Source: Blattamonas nauphoetae (taxonomy: Eukaryota > Preaxostyla > Oxymonadida). From it: DNA of 64,000 nt. The stretch's first letter is position 1. Each line of letters opens with the position of its first letter. The position numbers and the translations under genes were made by a program. Shown one piece after another: positions 22,252 to 33,336 of the stretch. The stretch spans positions 744,001 through 808,000 of the forward strand of contig JARBJD010000003.1 of assembly GCA_033064195.1 (NCBI GenBank), in the 5' to 3' direction. Below the pieces are notes generated by a model, which saw only the letters and a program-made list of their open reading frames with translations, was not told the DNA's origin and did not search any database.

Positions 22252-24763
22252 ATGTCCGTTCCGTCGACACGGCCGTCCTCAGCATTAACAGCCTCTGTCA
22301 GTCTTGCAGAATCTGTTCAATCTAATCAAGCTGTTTTCGACCGGATCAATCAACGTTATGCAAACGACATAGCTCGTGAACATGCTTTGGACCAACTCAT
22401 GGACGAAGTTACCGGACATGGTGCACGTCTAGAGGCTGATGATCAATCTGAGAATGAAAAAACGTCGTATAGAGATGATGACGATATCTTAGTCGAAATG
22501 GAAAGACTTTTACACGATGTCACAATTTCACAGAAAACAGCTCAATCAACGGTTAACCAGCTTCACCAGAGTAGATTCGCACGTCCTCAAACCGCAACTA
22601 CGCCAAAACAAGACTTAATGAGTTTTCTATCTTTTGGATCGTCACCGACCAAAAAGCAACCAGTTCGTGTCTCATCTGCGACTTTCAGACCACAAACATC
22701 GCGTAGAGAGAAAACATCAAGTGTTGGAAGTTCTATGATTATCCCTAATCGAACAGTTCACACACAAATCGGCCTTGACGAACGAATTCGAGAACTCAAC
22801 ATTACTCATCGAGTATGCCTTAAACATACTCTTACCTGAGCTTTTCTCGCTTTTTTTCTCTATTTTTTTGCCTAGAAACGTGAACAAGAAATGGAGAAAC
22901 GCTTCCAAATTGAACTTCACAGACTTGAAGAAGAAAACACTCGCCTCCGAATTGAAGCACAAGTATAATCTTTATATCACACAAGCAGACGTTCTATATT
23001 TTGTTCAGGTCAAGCAGGAAAATGCGACTACTGCACAGAGTGAAGTTACTGATCTCAACCGCATCATCGCACTTCTGAAAGAGAAAATCTCGATTCAAAA
23101 CGGACAACTCATCAAATATGAAAGAGAAATGGGAAGACTTCAAGATGAAGAAGATATGAAACTCAAACTGAGTGACATGAAGTGTGTATTGAATGAAAAG
23201 TCACAACATGTCCACTCCCCTCCCCTCACATTTCTCTTTCCTTCTCCATTTGTAGCCTTGATGTGGAACGGGTGAGTGCAGAGGAATATCTTCACATGAA
23301 AAGAAGAGAAGAGGCCATGGGGTTGCAGTTGATAGAGGCTCAGAACAGGATTTCAGAACTCGAAGAAAAGGTGTTCATTCCGTCTCTCTTCATCAACAAT
23401 GGTGTCCTTTCAACAGCTCGCTCAGCCACTCCAGCAGAATCTGAATATGACAAACTATTCGTCAAGATCAATGGAATCGGAGCTGGAGGCCCCAACCCGG
23501 ATGTCGCAACTCCAACAGAAAGTGACTGTTGCCGAAACCAAAGTCGCCATCTTGGAGAAGGAATTGGAGAGACAGAAAAGACGGACGAATGAATGGGGGA
23601 ACGTCGAGTTGGAATTATGTTTCCTGTTCGAGCGGGTCAGCGGAAGGAAGTTGAAAGATTACTATGACTTTAAAGCGGAAGCCGGGTTGGGAATGGACTT
23701 TCTTGAGGACGATGCCGATGAGCTGGATCCCACAAAGCCCAAACAGAAGAAAACAACGAGTGCACATTCCACTTCGCGAACGGCACAGCCTTCGTCGTCA
23801 CCGCCTGCAAAGGGAGCAAAGGAAAGTAATGCTGCAGGATACGTTGTCCCAAACCCCGACAATTTGATGGAACTGATCAACGCGCTCTCGTTGTATGTTG
23901 AAGGGCGAGTGGAGACAGCAGCTGGGAAGAGACTGATCGAACTTACTGGCCTTGCAAACAAATATTGGGTGAAATACTTCCATGACGAGGAAGAGCTCAA
24001 GTTTAGACCGAAGATGGTCTTTGATCGACTTGTGCAGATGATGGAAGACGAAAAGAAGCTGGCTGGTGGGAGAGAAAGAGTTATTCAAGTTCAGAAAGAG
24101 AATATCAAGATGGTGAAGGATGAGAATGAGAAATTGAAGAGGGAAGTGCGAAGGATGGAAATTGAGCTTGAACGAACGAGAAAGTGGGTGAGAGAAGGGA
24201 AGAAGGAAGAAAAGAACAGCACACCTGACCCAGAGAACGGAGTCGAGTTCACATACATTCCTGACACTTCGCCAAACGTTCCCTTCTTCATCACTGAGGC
24301 TGAAGATGAGGACAAAGAGGAAACCAAATCCCGCTCTTTCTCCAGGCCACAGTCCGCCCTCAACACAACACACACAACATCTCGCTCGAACGGCTCCACT
24401 GCAACAAGGACACGTCCACAGTCTGCTGCCACAGCCCAGTCCACTCTTCAGTGGATTGAATGGGAAAAGAAGTACGAGAAAGAAGGCGAAACTCTGAAGC
24501 AGCGTGAAAAGCAGATCAAACAGCTGATTGATGATCGAGAGAAGGAGAGACAGAGACAGGAACAGTCCTTACGCCTTGGAATGACCGCGTCACTTGTGTT
24601 AAATCAGCTGGAAGAAGATAAGCTCGCAGAACAACGAGTGAAGTCTCGAAAAATGAAGCGGACGGCAGACGGAAAAGAAGCAGACTGGTTCTTGAAAAGG
24701 AAAAAAGAAAATAAAAGCATTCGAACGGGGATGGACAATCTCTTATCCCATCTGAAGAAGTGA
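22252..24763 (+). CDS. Coiled-coil protein with five exons, function unknown
   Basis: Exons 22252-22812, 22876-22962, 23009-23181, 23256-23370 and 23417-24763 (introns of 63, 46, 74 and 46 nt) sum to 761 codons. The N-terminus is Ser/Thr-rich with two PQTxTT or PQTSRR patches. From KREQEMEKRFQIELHRLEEE on, the protein is largely coiled coil. A non-coil segment at FERVSGRKLKDYYDFKAEAG precedes a second coil ending in a basic tail (WFLKRKKENKSIRTGM). No family is recognised. Its place directly after IFT20 and its repetitive coil make a basal-body or axonemal role possible, as inference only. Confidence 0.72.
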
Positions 24764-25020
24764 GTGATCACGAAACTCTCTCCGCTTTCTCAAGCTTCAC
24801 TCAGTGGATAGACCAGTTCATCTCTTCTTTCGTTGAACGACAAAAATCGAAGCAGATGAATCCTGTGTCGCTCCAACGAGTTGTTGGGACTCGTCAGAAT
24901 GAAATCTTTCCACCTGAATTCAGAAAACATAAAAAGATTCCTTTTAACACACTTCACTCAAGATTACGACAGGTTTTCTCTCAAAAGAACTGGGTATCGT
25001 TCAAAACAGATGAAAAGAGT

Positions 25021-28000
25021 CTAAATCTGAAGATCATTGACCATAAAGAGAGAGAATGCGAGATGGAGGTTGTACGCTTCCTCCTCCTTTGTCATCATTC
25101 CACGACGGTATCTGTCCGTATCAAAGGCTCGATTCATTTCAGGAGTGAAAACAAGAGACTCCTTATCTGAGAGGAATGGAGGTACATCTCCAGAGTGATC
25201 CAAAATGGACTTTGGCGGGAGAACTCCTTCCTTCCGAGGAGGCTTTTTCTTTTCAGGCTCTGGGAGGATCTGGATGTGATGTTTGGGCGGAATTTCCACT
25301 GTCTGTTCGAAGAGGATGCGGCTCAGGCATTGTGGAATAGCAACTACAATTGGCTCCAGTTTTTCGTCCGGTTTTAATGGATTTTTTCCAGACGACTGAC
25401 TCGAAACAGGTGCTCCAAGAGAGTGTTTGTTGATAGTGCTTATTTGCATATTTTTGATGGATTCTTGGAGTGGTATTGAGGACGATGACTCGAAGGATGA
25501 AAGAGGAAGAGTGGGCTCCGTGTTCGGAGTGAGAACTTCCGCATCAAAATGCTGCGGGAGGTAGAGAATAGTTGCAAGGATATGATCGCAGAGTGGAGGC
25601 GGCTACGAAGAGAGAAAGAAGAAGAATGACGATGAGGAAGAAGAAGACCTGTCCTGAGGGCAGCGACCCTCGCGTGCAGACTGAACAAAAGGCGCCGCGA
25701 AGTCCCGGGAATGGGTGGTTGAACGTGAGAGGAATAAGAAGCGTGGCAGTACACACCCCAACGCGGAAAGGGGGAGGATCATGAAATCCTGATCTCATTT
25801 CGGGATGCACCTGTTTTCCAGCCCGAGTGAGTCGATCATCTGCGAGAACGACAAAATCCACATGCTTCATCTCACTGAACTTGGCCATGACTCGAAGCAT
25901 CCGATCAATTCGTTTTGGCTGGAAGTGAGAGATGAGATGGACGAGCGCTTTTGCACGGAGCATAACCGACAGTGATGGAATGAGTGAAAATAGCGAAAAA
26001 AAGCGATGAGTTCCTTTCTGTGGAGTGTGAGTCACAAGAATTGAGAGCGGCGCTGATTGTTGGTTTCGCTGTTGATGTTTAACACGTCGATTGAGCGGTT
26101 GTGAAATGATGTCCTCTGCTTGGAGAACGACCGACGGGATAAAATGGAAGAAGGAAGGTGAGAGAGAAGACAAGAACGATGAATGTGGCGCGTGTGAGAG
26201 ATCCGACTGAAGGAGGTTGGTGTCTGTGCGGACGATGCATCCAAAGAATTGGACTCGAGCAGACGTGACTGGCTTTTCGTTCAGATTGAGTGGTTTTTGT
26301 GTGAGCGGGTGTTTTTGAGAATATGATGGGGTTGTTGATGGACGGTATGTCGTCCGAATCAAACACGATAGATGGTTGCTTAGAGCTTCCAATGTTGGAG
26401 ATGTGAATGATCGCGAAACAGACAACCGCCCTGGGTTGATCTGTTGTGCCCGTTTTTGCTTCGGGATGGTTGTTTCAAGGTCAGTGTATTGTCGCTCACT
26501 AACAGTTTGATCGCAGTCGACGACGAGACATGAGCCATACAGCACGATGTAATAGCCATCAAGAATTGGACAGACAAGAACAAGAGGCGGTCGTTCTCTT
26601 GGGGGAGGATTCGGTGAGGGATGAGGGAGGATCGTATGGAGTGAGAGAACGAGAGAATGTCTTTCGAGATTACTATGAACTGACTTCATCAGAGACGATC
26701 GAAATGAGAAAGGGAGAGAAAAGTGGAAATGGAATAGGATCTCTGAATTCTGGACAAAGGATGGAGCATTTAGAAGCGGGAAGAAGTGTGAGAATGTCAC
26801 GAGAGTTGGAAGAGCGATTGATAGGATTGCTGAAATCAGTTCACGCGATGATCCCGTCGGCTCATCAGTGAGACTGAGCGACTTGAGTGAGGTCGGGTTG
26901 ACAAAGAATGGTGGATTCTCTTTGATCGGGGTCTGATCTGTGGAACATGGAATGAGATACATGATGCTGTTCTCTGTCACAAAGTGAGGAAGAGTGAAGG
27001 AGAGTGGTGCCGCTATGAATTTGGGTCGATCTTTTATCAGTTTTGAGAAAGCAGAGAAGATCGGCGAAAATGCACCAAAGACACTTGGAGGGAGCTCTTG
27101 AATGATTGCTGTCGATGTGTCTTCAAAGAGTGTCAATGGAACTTGTGGTGGGACTGCGAGAGTTGGTTTAGGAGCCACAGGAGCAGGTGAAGGTTGACGG
27201 GGGACCTGGATTGGTGGTGGAGGTGTGACTGGTTGCATCACTCCTTTCGTCCTTTTGTCTGACCGTTTAGGTTTGGGAGCTGGCTGGAGATGGCCAGACT
27301 GGTGCTGGGAGGAAGTTGGTGGGTGGGTGCCGGTGAGCGAGGACATGACCAACTGTCGAGTAGGAATCAGTTGTTGAACTTTTGGTTGCGAGTCTGTTGG
27401 AGTTGACTGTTTCCGCTTCCGTTTCACGATGAAACCAACCGGTTCGTCCGAGCTTGAACTCTCAATGAGTTGTTCGTTGTTCAGTGATGGTTTGATGTCC
27501 CTCACTGTTGACTGTGGGTGTGTGGTGGAAGAGACCCGAGGTGTGTGATGTGATGGAATTGTGTCTTGCTCGACCTCGACATCAATAGGAATATTTTCAC
27601 CGCGATGTGCGTTCCTTCTCTCCTCTAACATTTGAATCATCTTTTTTCCGTTTAGTAGTGCTTTGATGCCTGTTTCTTTCTGTTTCTTCTTTTTCTTTGA
27701 TCGCTCTGCTGGAGTTGTCGCTTGTTTCTCTTCCCCATCGTCAGAGTTTGCGGTATGGGAGGCGAGGTTAATTTGGCCTTCTGCTTCTGTGTGGATTTTC
27801 ATTCGTTCCTTTTCTGTGTGTTCTTTTCTGTAGTAGCTAAAAGGAATGAGACGCTTGTCTGTCGACTCTTCTGTGTTAAATCCAGTTGGATCGATAATTC
27901 CAGTTCCTTCTAATTCAGATTTCACTTTCTTTTGTTGGAAAATCACTTCCCATGAACGTTCAAGATCAGCGATGATTTCGAGGATGAATGAATTCAGTGT

Positions 28001-28903
28001 CTGGTTTGTAGAAAATTGTTTCTTTATAGACGCCTCTCTCTCCTTAGGTGTGAGGTAATGTATTCCTGCATAATGTTTCAATGAAATATCTTTTGTAGAC
28101 ATGACAAAAGGACCAGTTGGGAGATGGCTTAGCTTGATCGTATCGATCAGCTGATCAATGTAGATTTCGCGTTCATCTTTTAAGTTACGTTCGTAGTTAA
28201 GAAGGGGGGCATTTTTTGCAATCGCTACATCAACTCTTTTTTTGAGAGTGATAAATTGTTTCTTTTCTTGTTCACTTGAGTCTTCTGGTGGTAAAAATTG
28301 TTCACGGCGGGAAAGATACGTGATTTCAGGTTTTGTTAGGACGTACCCTTTCATTGCAGCCAGGGTTGTGAATCCCTTTCCTTCTCGAGCAAGAAGTTCG
28401 ATCTTTTTGACAAAACATATTTTGAGAGTAATTCTTTTATCTCGATTCAGATCGCTCTTTTTATCACTATGACGAGAATCTGCCTTTGACAGGAATTGAA
28501 CGTCTGGATTTGATGAGGCCTCATCGTCTGTTGAAGGAGATACTGGTGGTTTGATTTTTAACTTGCCAAGATTTTCTATCTCGTCGTCGATTTCAACCAT
28601 ATCCGCCTGAATCACATCACCGCTATTTGAACCGTTCGATTGAGAGGTATCTCGAATGTACTGTGTTCGTTCATTGAAATCTGTCCTTAAGAAATCAATG
28701 GGCAGGTTATCAGTAATGCAATAAAATTTGTTCTTCATCTGATTCCATTGCGACAAATTTTCATCTTGGTTCGATGTTGTGGTGAGTGAAAGTGTTGTAT
28801 CATCATCATTTTTCGGCTTGAGGATGAGGGATGTGATCTCAATATGAATAAGTTGATCTTCGACCAGATTGTGTTCATTTAAGGAGAGACCATCATGTAT
28901 CAT
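25021..28903 (-). CDS. Unrecognised 1278-residue protein
   Basis: Exon 1 (28903-25649) is one long frame starting MIHDGLSLNEHNLVEDQLIH; the preceding codon is a stop, which fixes the start. A 46-nt pyrimidine-rich intron (25648-25603, phase 0) joins SLPSGQ to PPPLCDHILATILYLPQHFD, and exon 2 ends LFSLFMVNDLQI at TAG (25021-25023). Residues 1-400 are mixed-charge with many Lys/Glu; there is a Lys-rich stretch (ERSKKKKKQKE) and a Pro-rich linker (PPPPIQVPRQPSPAPVAPKP) near the middle. The C-terminal 450 residues are hydrophobic-rich and look globular. No catalytic motif or known domain was recognised. Confidence 0.7.
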
Positions 28904-28971
28904 TCAAATGAGCATGTAAAGAATGTTAATTGATGGAATGGGAGGTGGTCTTACCTGCGAAGAAAAAATTC

Positions 28972-29177
28972 GGGTCGATCTTTCAAATAAAACCCGGATC
29001 GCTGAAAGACTTATCATATGGCATGCAGCATTGGTGTTGGTGGTGCTTCCGTCCTCCCTGATCCGACCAGAGGGATTCCACAGTCTCTTCGAAGCAAACA
29101 ATTGCCAAATTAACCTCTAACAATTCCAAGTTAGCCTCTAAAAACTCAAGCCTTAAGAACACAATCATCGTCCTCCC
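28972..29177 (+). repeat. Dispersed repeat, copy A
   Basis: The segment from GGGTCGATCTTTC to ATCATCGTCCTCCC is clearly related to 30147-30541. Shared words include GGATCGCTGAAAGA, CATATGGCATGCAGCATTGG, GTCCTCCCTGATC, CAATTGCCAAATTAACCTCT and GCCTT(A/G)AGAACACAATCATC. Copy A lacks the middle material of copy B and continues into unrelated sequence. It has no complete gene of its own. Confidence 0.85.
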
Positions 29178-29227
29178 ATTCTTGGGACTTTGGGATTTGC
29201 CATGGACTCAACTTTCCCATATTTAGG

Positions 29228-29979
29228 TCATGATGAAGTCGTTGCCTCGTCGAATGAGATCAAATTGACTCGGAATTCGCCATATTTGATGATGACAGTT
29301 ACTTCCAGATGGAGAACAATGATTCCATCGCCTGTGGGGTGTGGCAGAGTAGCGGGAGCAGCGAGCATCAGTCTTGGCTCAAATTGGGTGAGTACAGAGC
29401 TTAGTGTTTCGATGTTGAACACAACTGTGAAGTGAGTCCAATGACGCGTATCGAAGGACGCAGAATTTGGGAGTGATGGGTTTGAGATGAGAAGAGGAAT
29501 GAATGAGTGGAGGAGAGAGTAAGCGAATGGGAACTTGGACGACGGGAGTGTGAATGAAAAGAAGATTGGAATCGTTGGGAGAGCAGCGGAGAACAGAGTG
29601 TCTCGCATGAGAGGCGAGAAGAACTGGGCAATAGGAGGAGAGAGAACGAAGCATTGAACACCAAATCTCATTAGAAGTGTGTGTCGAATGGAAGGATAAA
29701 GATCGGTGGAAAAGGAATTGGCCGAGACAGGAAGAGAGGAGTGAACTGCGTGTCGGCTGTCCAAAACGCGACGGAGGTAGACACAACAGAAGCACAGACT
29801 GTGTCCGCGGCATCGAGATGAACCAGTCGGATGCTTCGAGATCCGGCGTGATGATTGAGTGTGTCCTTCGCAGACGGTGGATTGATGATAGTGTAGATTG
29901 AAGGTAGAATTCTTTGCTGGGTTATATGCTTTGAGTATTCGCTCCATAATCTCGACTTCCAACAAACTCACATTTCCAT
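29228..29979 (-). CDS. Unrecognised 219-residue protein between repeat copies
   Basis: Three exons are inferred: 29979-29972 (MEI), 29941-29729 and 29666-29228, with introns of 30 nt (GTGAGT donor) and 62 nt; the sum is 220 codons. The product begins MEIEYSKHITQQRILPSIYT, contains SIRLVHLDAADTVCASVVST and FTPLFLFGVQCFVLSPPIAQ, and ends YGEFRVNLISFDEATTSS. It is rich in beta-strand-like alternations and prolines. The final EFRVNLISFDEA faintly recalls the strand before the end of Rad9-type clamps, but nothing else supports that. The gene is supported by frame continuity across two predicted introns, not by homology. Confidence 0.45.
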
Positions 29980-30146
29980 CTGAACACTTAATCTGATGGA
30001 ACTTTGTCGAAATGTCTTTTTTGGAGCCTTCAGTGAGATAGGCGCCTTATTAACACCACAGCTGACAAATCTTCAAACAGACTGTGAACTTTCCATAACA
30101 AGTTTTCGACCGCCCCCCCAAGATCGATATCCGATAAAAAAAATAT

Positions 30147-30541
30147 GGGTCGACCTTTCTCTCCACCGGATCGCTGAAAGAATCATCATATGGCATGCAG
30201 CATTGGTTTTGGTGGTGCTCCCGTCCTCCCTGATCAGACCAGAGAGTATACACAGTATCTCGCTCTCCTGGCGACAATATCTGAGCAAAAAGTTTGAATC
30301 TTCACCTCAATCATTTTCTTCGAAGCAAACAATTGCCAAATTAACCTCTAACAATTCCATTCGAGATACTCAATATGTCAAATCGATGAGTGCTCAACTC
30401 GTCGAGAAAGACGTGTGAATTGCCCTTTTTTTCGTCACCTTTATCTTTTTGTACAGAAAACAATTGCTACATTAACCTCTAACAATTCCAAGTTAGACAC
30501 TAAAATTGCAAGCCTTGAGAACACAATCATCGTACTCCTCC
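30147..30541 (+). repeat. Dispersed repeat, copy B (three related blocks)
   Basis: Blocks 30147-30246, 30318-30359 and 30457-30541 match successive parts of copy A (28972-29177). The middle block (CTTCGAAGCAAACAATTGCC onward) and the last block (AAAACAATTGCTACATTAAC onward) are also similar to one another, so part of the unit is present twice. The last block coincides exactly with the start of exon 2 of the next gene and encodes KTIATLTSNNSKLDTKIASL. Confidence 0.85.
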
Positions 30542-32794
30542 GAGTCATACAATTTCAGAACGAACAACTCTCTAAGAAAGGGTATCGTCTCGTTTCTCTT
30601 CAACTGTTGTTATTCTTCTTCTTCAGCTCTACTGGTCAACCAAGTGAATTGTTGGAGATTCAATCTATTTCCGGAGAGAATCTCATTCCCTTTACGTTTG
30701 AAAATCATCATTTTTCATAAGACTTAGAAAACCGGATCCGATTACCATTCCTCGGGAGATTACGACACCAATTGACATCAAGCATACAGCGTTGTCCCTT
30801 ATTGATCTAAGTTCATTCTCTGATCAAAAATCTCTCATGAACATCCTCCCACCTTCCTTGTCTCCCACATCGAACACTATCTATTTTGAGCAAAAGGGTA
30901 GCATCCGATCTCATCTCTCATCTTTATTGTCCATTTCCCTTCATCCTCGCTACAATCTCGTCGTTACAACGTCAAATGACAACCAGACAGATCTATCTGA
31001 TCTCACAATCATTTTTCAAGCAAAAACTGGTGGTAGTGGAACGGTTGAACCTGTTTGCCATTACCTAACACAGATTGATGATCCATCCAACCCAGCTCGA
31101 CCGACGGCGAGTGTTTTCCTTCCAGCGATTTACTCCGACCATGACATTGCACGAGCCTACCCAAAATATAAGGAGTCTGCCCAAACACCTCCAAACACGC
31201 AGCCATCAACTGATATTACAAAAGTCCTTAAGCCAAATTTATCTCCAAGTGAAACAGTGGATACTCTCAAATCTTGTCTTGGATGTATATTGGTTGGTGA
31301 TAGCCAGGGTTATCTTGCTCTGCATTCATTGGCACCGACAAACTATAGACATTCATCTCCGCATCACTCGCTCAACTCCCAACTCATGACAAGGCAGAGA
31401 GCATTTGATCTTGACGACAATAATCATTTTTCACGGGATAATGGAATAGTTTTGATGGATACAGAAGAAATGCGTCAAGCAGAATATCAACCAGGAATTC
31501 CGTCCATGAGGGTTGTGTGTGTTACTCAGAATGGAACCGTTGGCTTGTTCGTCGTTACAGGCACATACTACTCTGTCACCGGTCTCCAAAACAAGATCTG
31601 TCGAGGCTCTATTAAGCGAATAGCACTTTATTCCACGAAGCCGGCCATAAACGACAAAGCTGTTCAGGTTTTCTTCGAAAGAAAGGAAGTCCCTTCGATT
31701 GTCGTCGTTTGGAAGAGCGGTGTGGTCCAGCAAATCCAACTGCAGGATAATCGTCTTGTTCTCACAAAATTCATGTCCTTCAATTTCGACGAAAGCGAAC
31801 AAATCATCTCATCATCGTTTTATCCATCACTCACAAAATTGAACGCCCTCTCTCCGACCCACCTCTGCATCCTCACAAACAGATCGCGTGTAGTTTTTGT
31901 GGACATTAACCTAGTTTCTGAGCAATGTCTCGTTGCCTCTTTACCAACATCACATGATCTGTCTTTCACGGACAAACCTGTCAAAATTACAGGAGGGCAT
32001 GGTGGGATGATTATTACAATGAGCACCCATGGACGATTGCAAGCATGGACTGTCTCTCAGGACCTTTCTCAGTCTGAGCCCAAATACGTCATGAGGGGAT
32101 TCAGCGAAGATGTGGTATGTTTATTGTCTCTCTTTCATCTCTCCTTCTTCTCAGTCCTCCAAAGCTTCACCGAATACCTTCCCTCGCCTCTTCAATCCCG
32201 TCCCCATTCAATACCACTACACGTCCGGGTTTCTGGTCGCCTCAACGAACTCGGGTCTCCATGTGTACAAAGTGGTCGAGAACAACAAAGGAAACAGTCA
32301 ATCGCTCCCATCGGACAGGTCAACTATATCGCTCTCGGGCACTCTCCCGACCAATAAATATCCTCCAACGCCCAACTTGTCGCATTCAAGTCCGGAGTCA
32401 TTCGTCACCGTCTCTCAGGGGAATTCAATTAATCGAACCGCTGTCTTCACCAATTCCCTGCCATTCAACTCTCCAACAACCACTCTTTCTCAACCCCAGC
32501 TCGCTCTTCCACTAATTCCCTCTTCTCAAAACGCTCCCTCTTCTCAAAACGCTCCCTCTTCTCAGCCAACTCTCTCTTCTCAACCCACACTCTCTTCTCG
32601 GCCGACTCCACCCCATTGAGTTCTACGAAAAGACATCACTCACAGATTATGTCAGGGAAAATCAGATGAATCCGACAAACTTTGTGTCTTGTAAAGAGAC
32701 TGATATTATCGATGACGACGAAACTGAGAAACAGAGGGCGAAAGCAAGTTCATATTATAGTCAGCTTCCCGCTCGAGAACGTGCGTCACGATGA
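30386..32794 (+). CDS. Beta-propeller protein with short N-terminal coiled coil, unknown function
   Basis: Exons 30386-30412 (MSAQLVEKD), 30457-30581, 30627-30695, 30728-32114 and 32155 onward, with introns of 44, 45, 32 and 40 nt, all in matching phases. The N-terminus is a coil (TIATLTSNNSKLDTKIASLE, then IIVLLRVIQFQNEQLSKKG). The rest has propeller-type strands: CLGCILVGDSQGYLALHSL, VVCVTQNGTVGLFVVTGTY, SIVVVWKSGVVQQIQLQDN and ITGGHGGMIITMSTHGRLQ. The end is uncertain. One frame stops at 32619 after a hexapeptide repeat. A second, coding-like frame (HPIEFYEKTSLTDYVRENQM, then NPTNFVSCKETD) runs to TGA at 32792-32794, and probably belongs to this gene through an unresolved intron. Confidence 0.68.
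32518..32607 (+). repeat. Coding minisatellite, five 18-base units
   Basis: Five tandem 18-base units, two of them identical (CCCTCTTCTCAAAACGCT), then three diverged ones. In the exon frame they encode the hexapeptides PSSQNA, PSSQNA, PSSQPT, LSSQPT and LSSRPT. Many units also contain CTTCTCAG- or CTTCTCAA-like words resembling splice acceptors. Confidence 0.85.
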
Positions 32795-33336
32795 CACAAT
32801 CTACCAAACTCGAGGGGACCAACGCATTTCTCTTATCGTATTCTACCAATCGTCTCCAATTCTCCTACAGAAAGGCGAAACCTGAATCAGTGAATGGACG
32901 TGGTTTCATGTCTCGGTCTCAATTTCTAGATTGAAAGTCTGCCAAACTGATGGTGCAGACATCTCCTTACAAACCTTGCATTTTTCATTTGTCCAAAAGA
33001 CGATACTTGCGTCTATTTGAGTCAGATTCAGTTCATTTTACCCTTTGATCTGTTTTTCGTCACATTTTTTCAACAAATCTTGTTTGATCATGGTCTGGTG
33101 AAGTGTCACAAAAGAACAGTTCTCCCAACTATACACCAGAAATCAGATCACGCTCGACGCTTGCGTGGTGCCATCGGTAGATCGCCCGCTTGAAAGAAAA
33201 AAGAGCAAAGAATGTTTTGGCGTTCCAAGATTTCTTCAAAACTGAGTTTCGACCTCAACCCGAGAGTAAAGTTGTGAGGACCCCAGCCATGTGCTAATTC
33301 TCATGCGGCAATACTTTGTAGATTTCAAGTTTCGTG
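32795..33336. other. Intergenic stretch, no supported gene
   Basis: About 540 bases between the 3' ends of two convergent genes. It is AT-rich with T runs (TTTTTTCAACAAATC). No RNA gene fold or convincing reading frame was found. Confidence 0.5.

Noticed and set aside
24760-25170. Plus-strand frame of 136 codons after the coiled-coil gene
   Set aside because: It begins with GTG, not ATG, and overlaps antisense the better supported last exon of the gene at 25021-28903.
26530-26871. Plus-strand frame of 113 codons
   Set aside because: Antisense shadow of the 1278-residue protein, with Glu/Arg bias expected from reverse-reading Ser/Leu codons.
29228-29979. Identity as a Rad9/Hus1-type clamp subunit
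   Set aside because: Only a short strand-like segment near the end is suggestive; the N-terminal half shows no alignment to any clamp protein.
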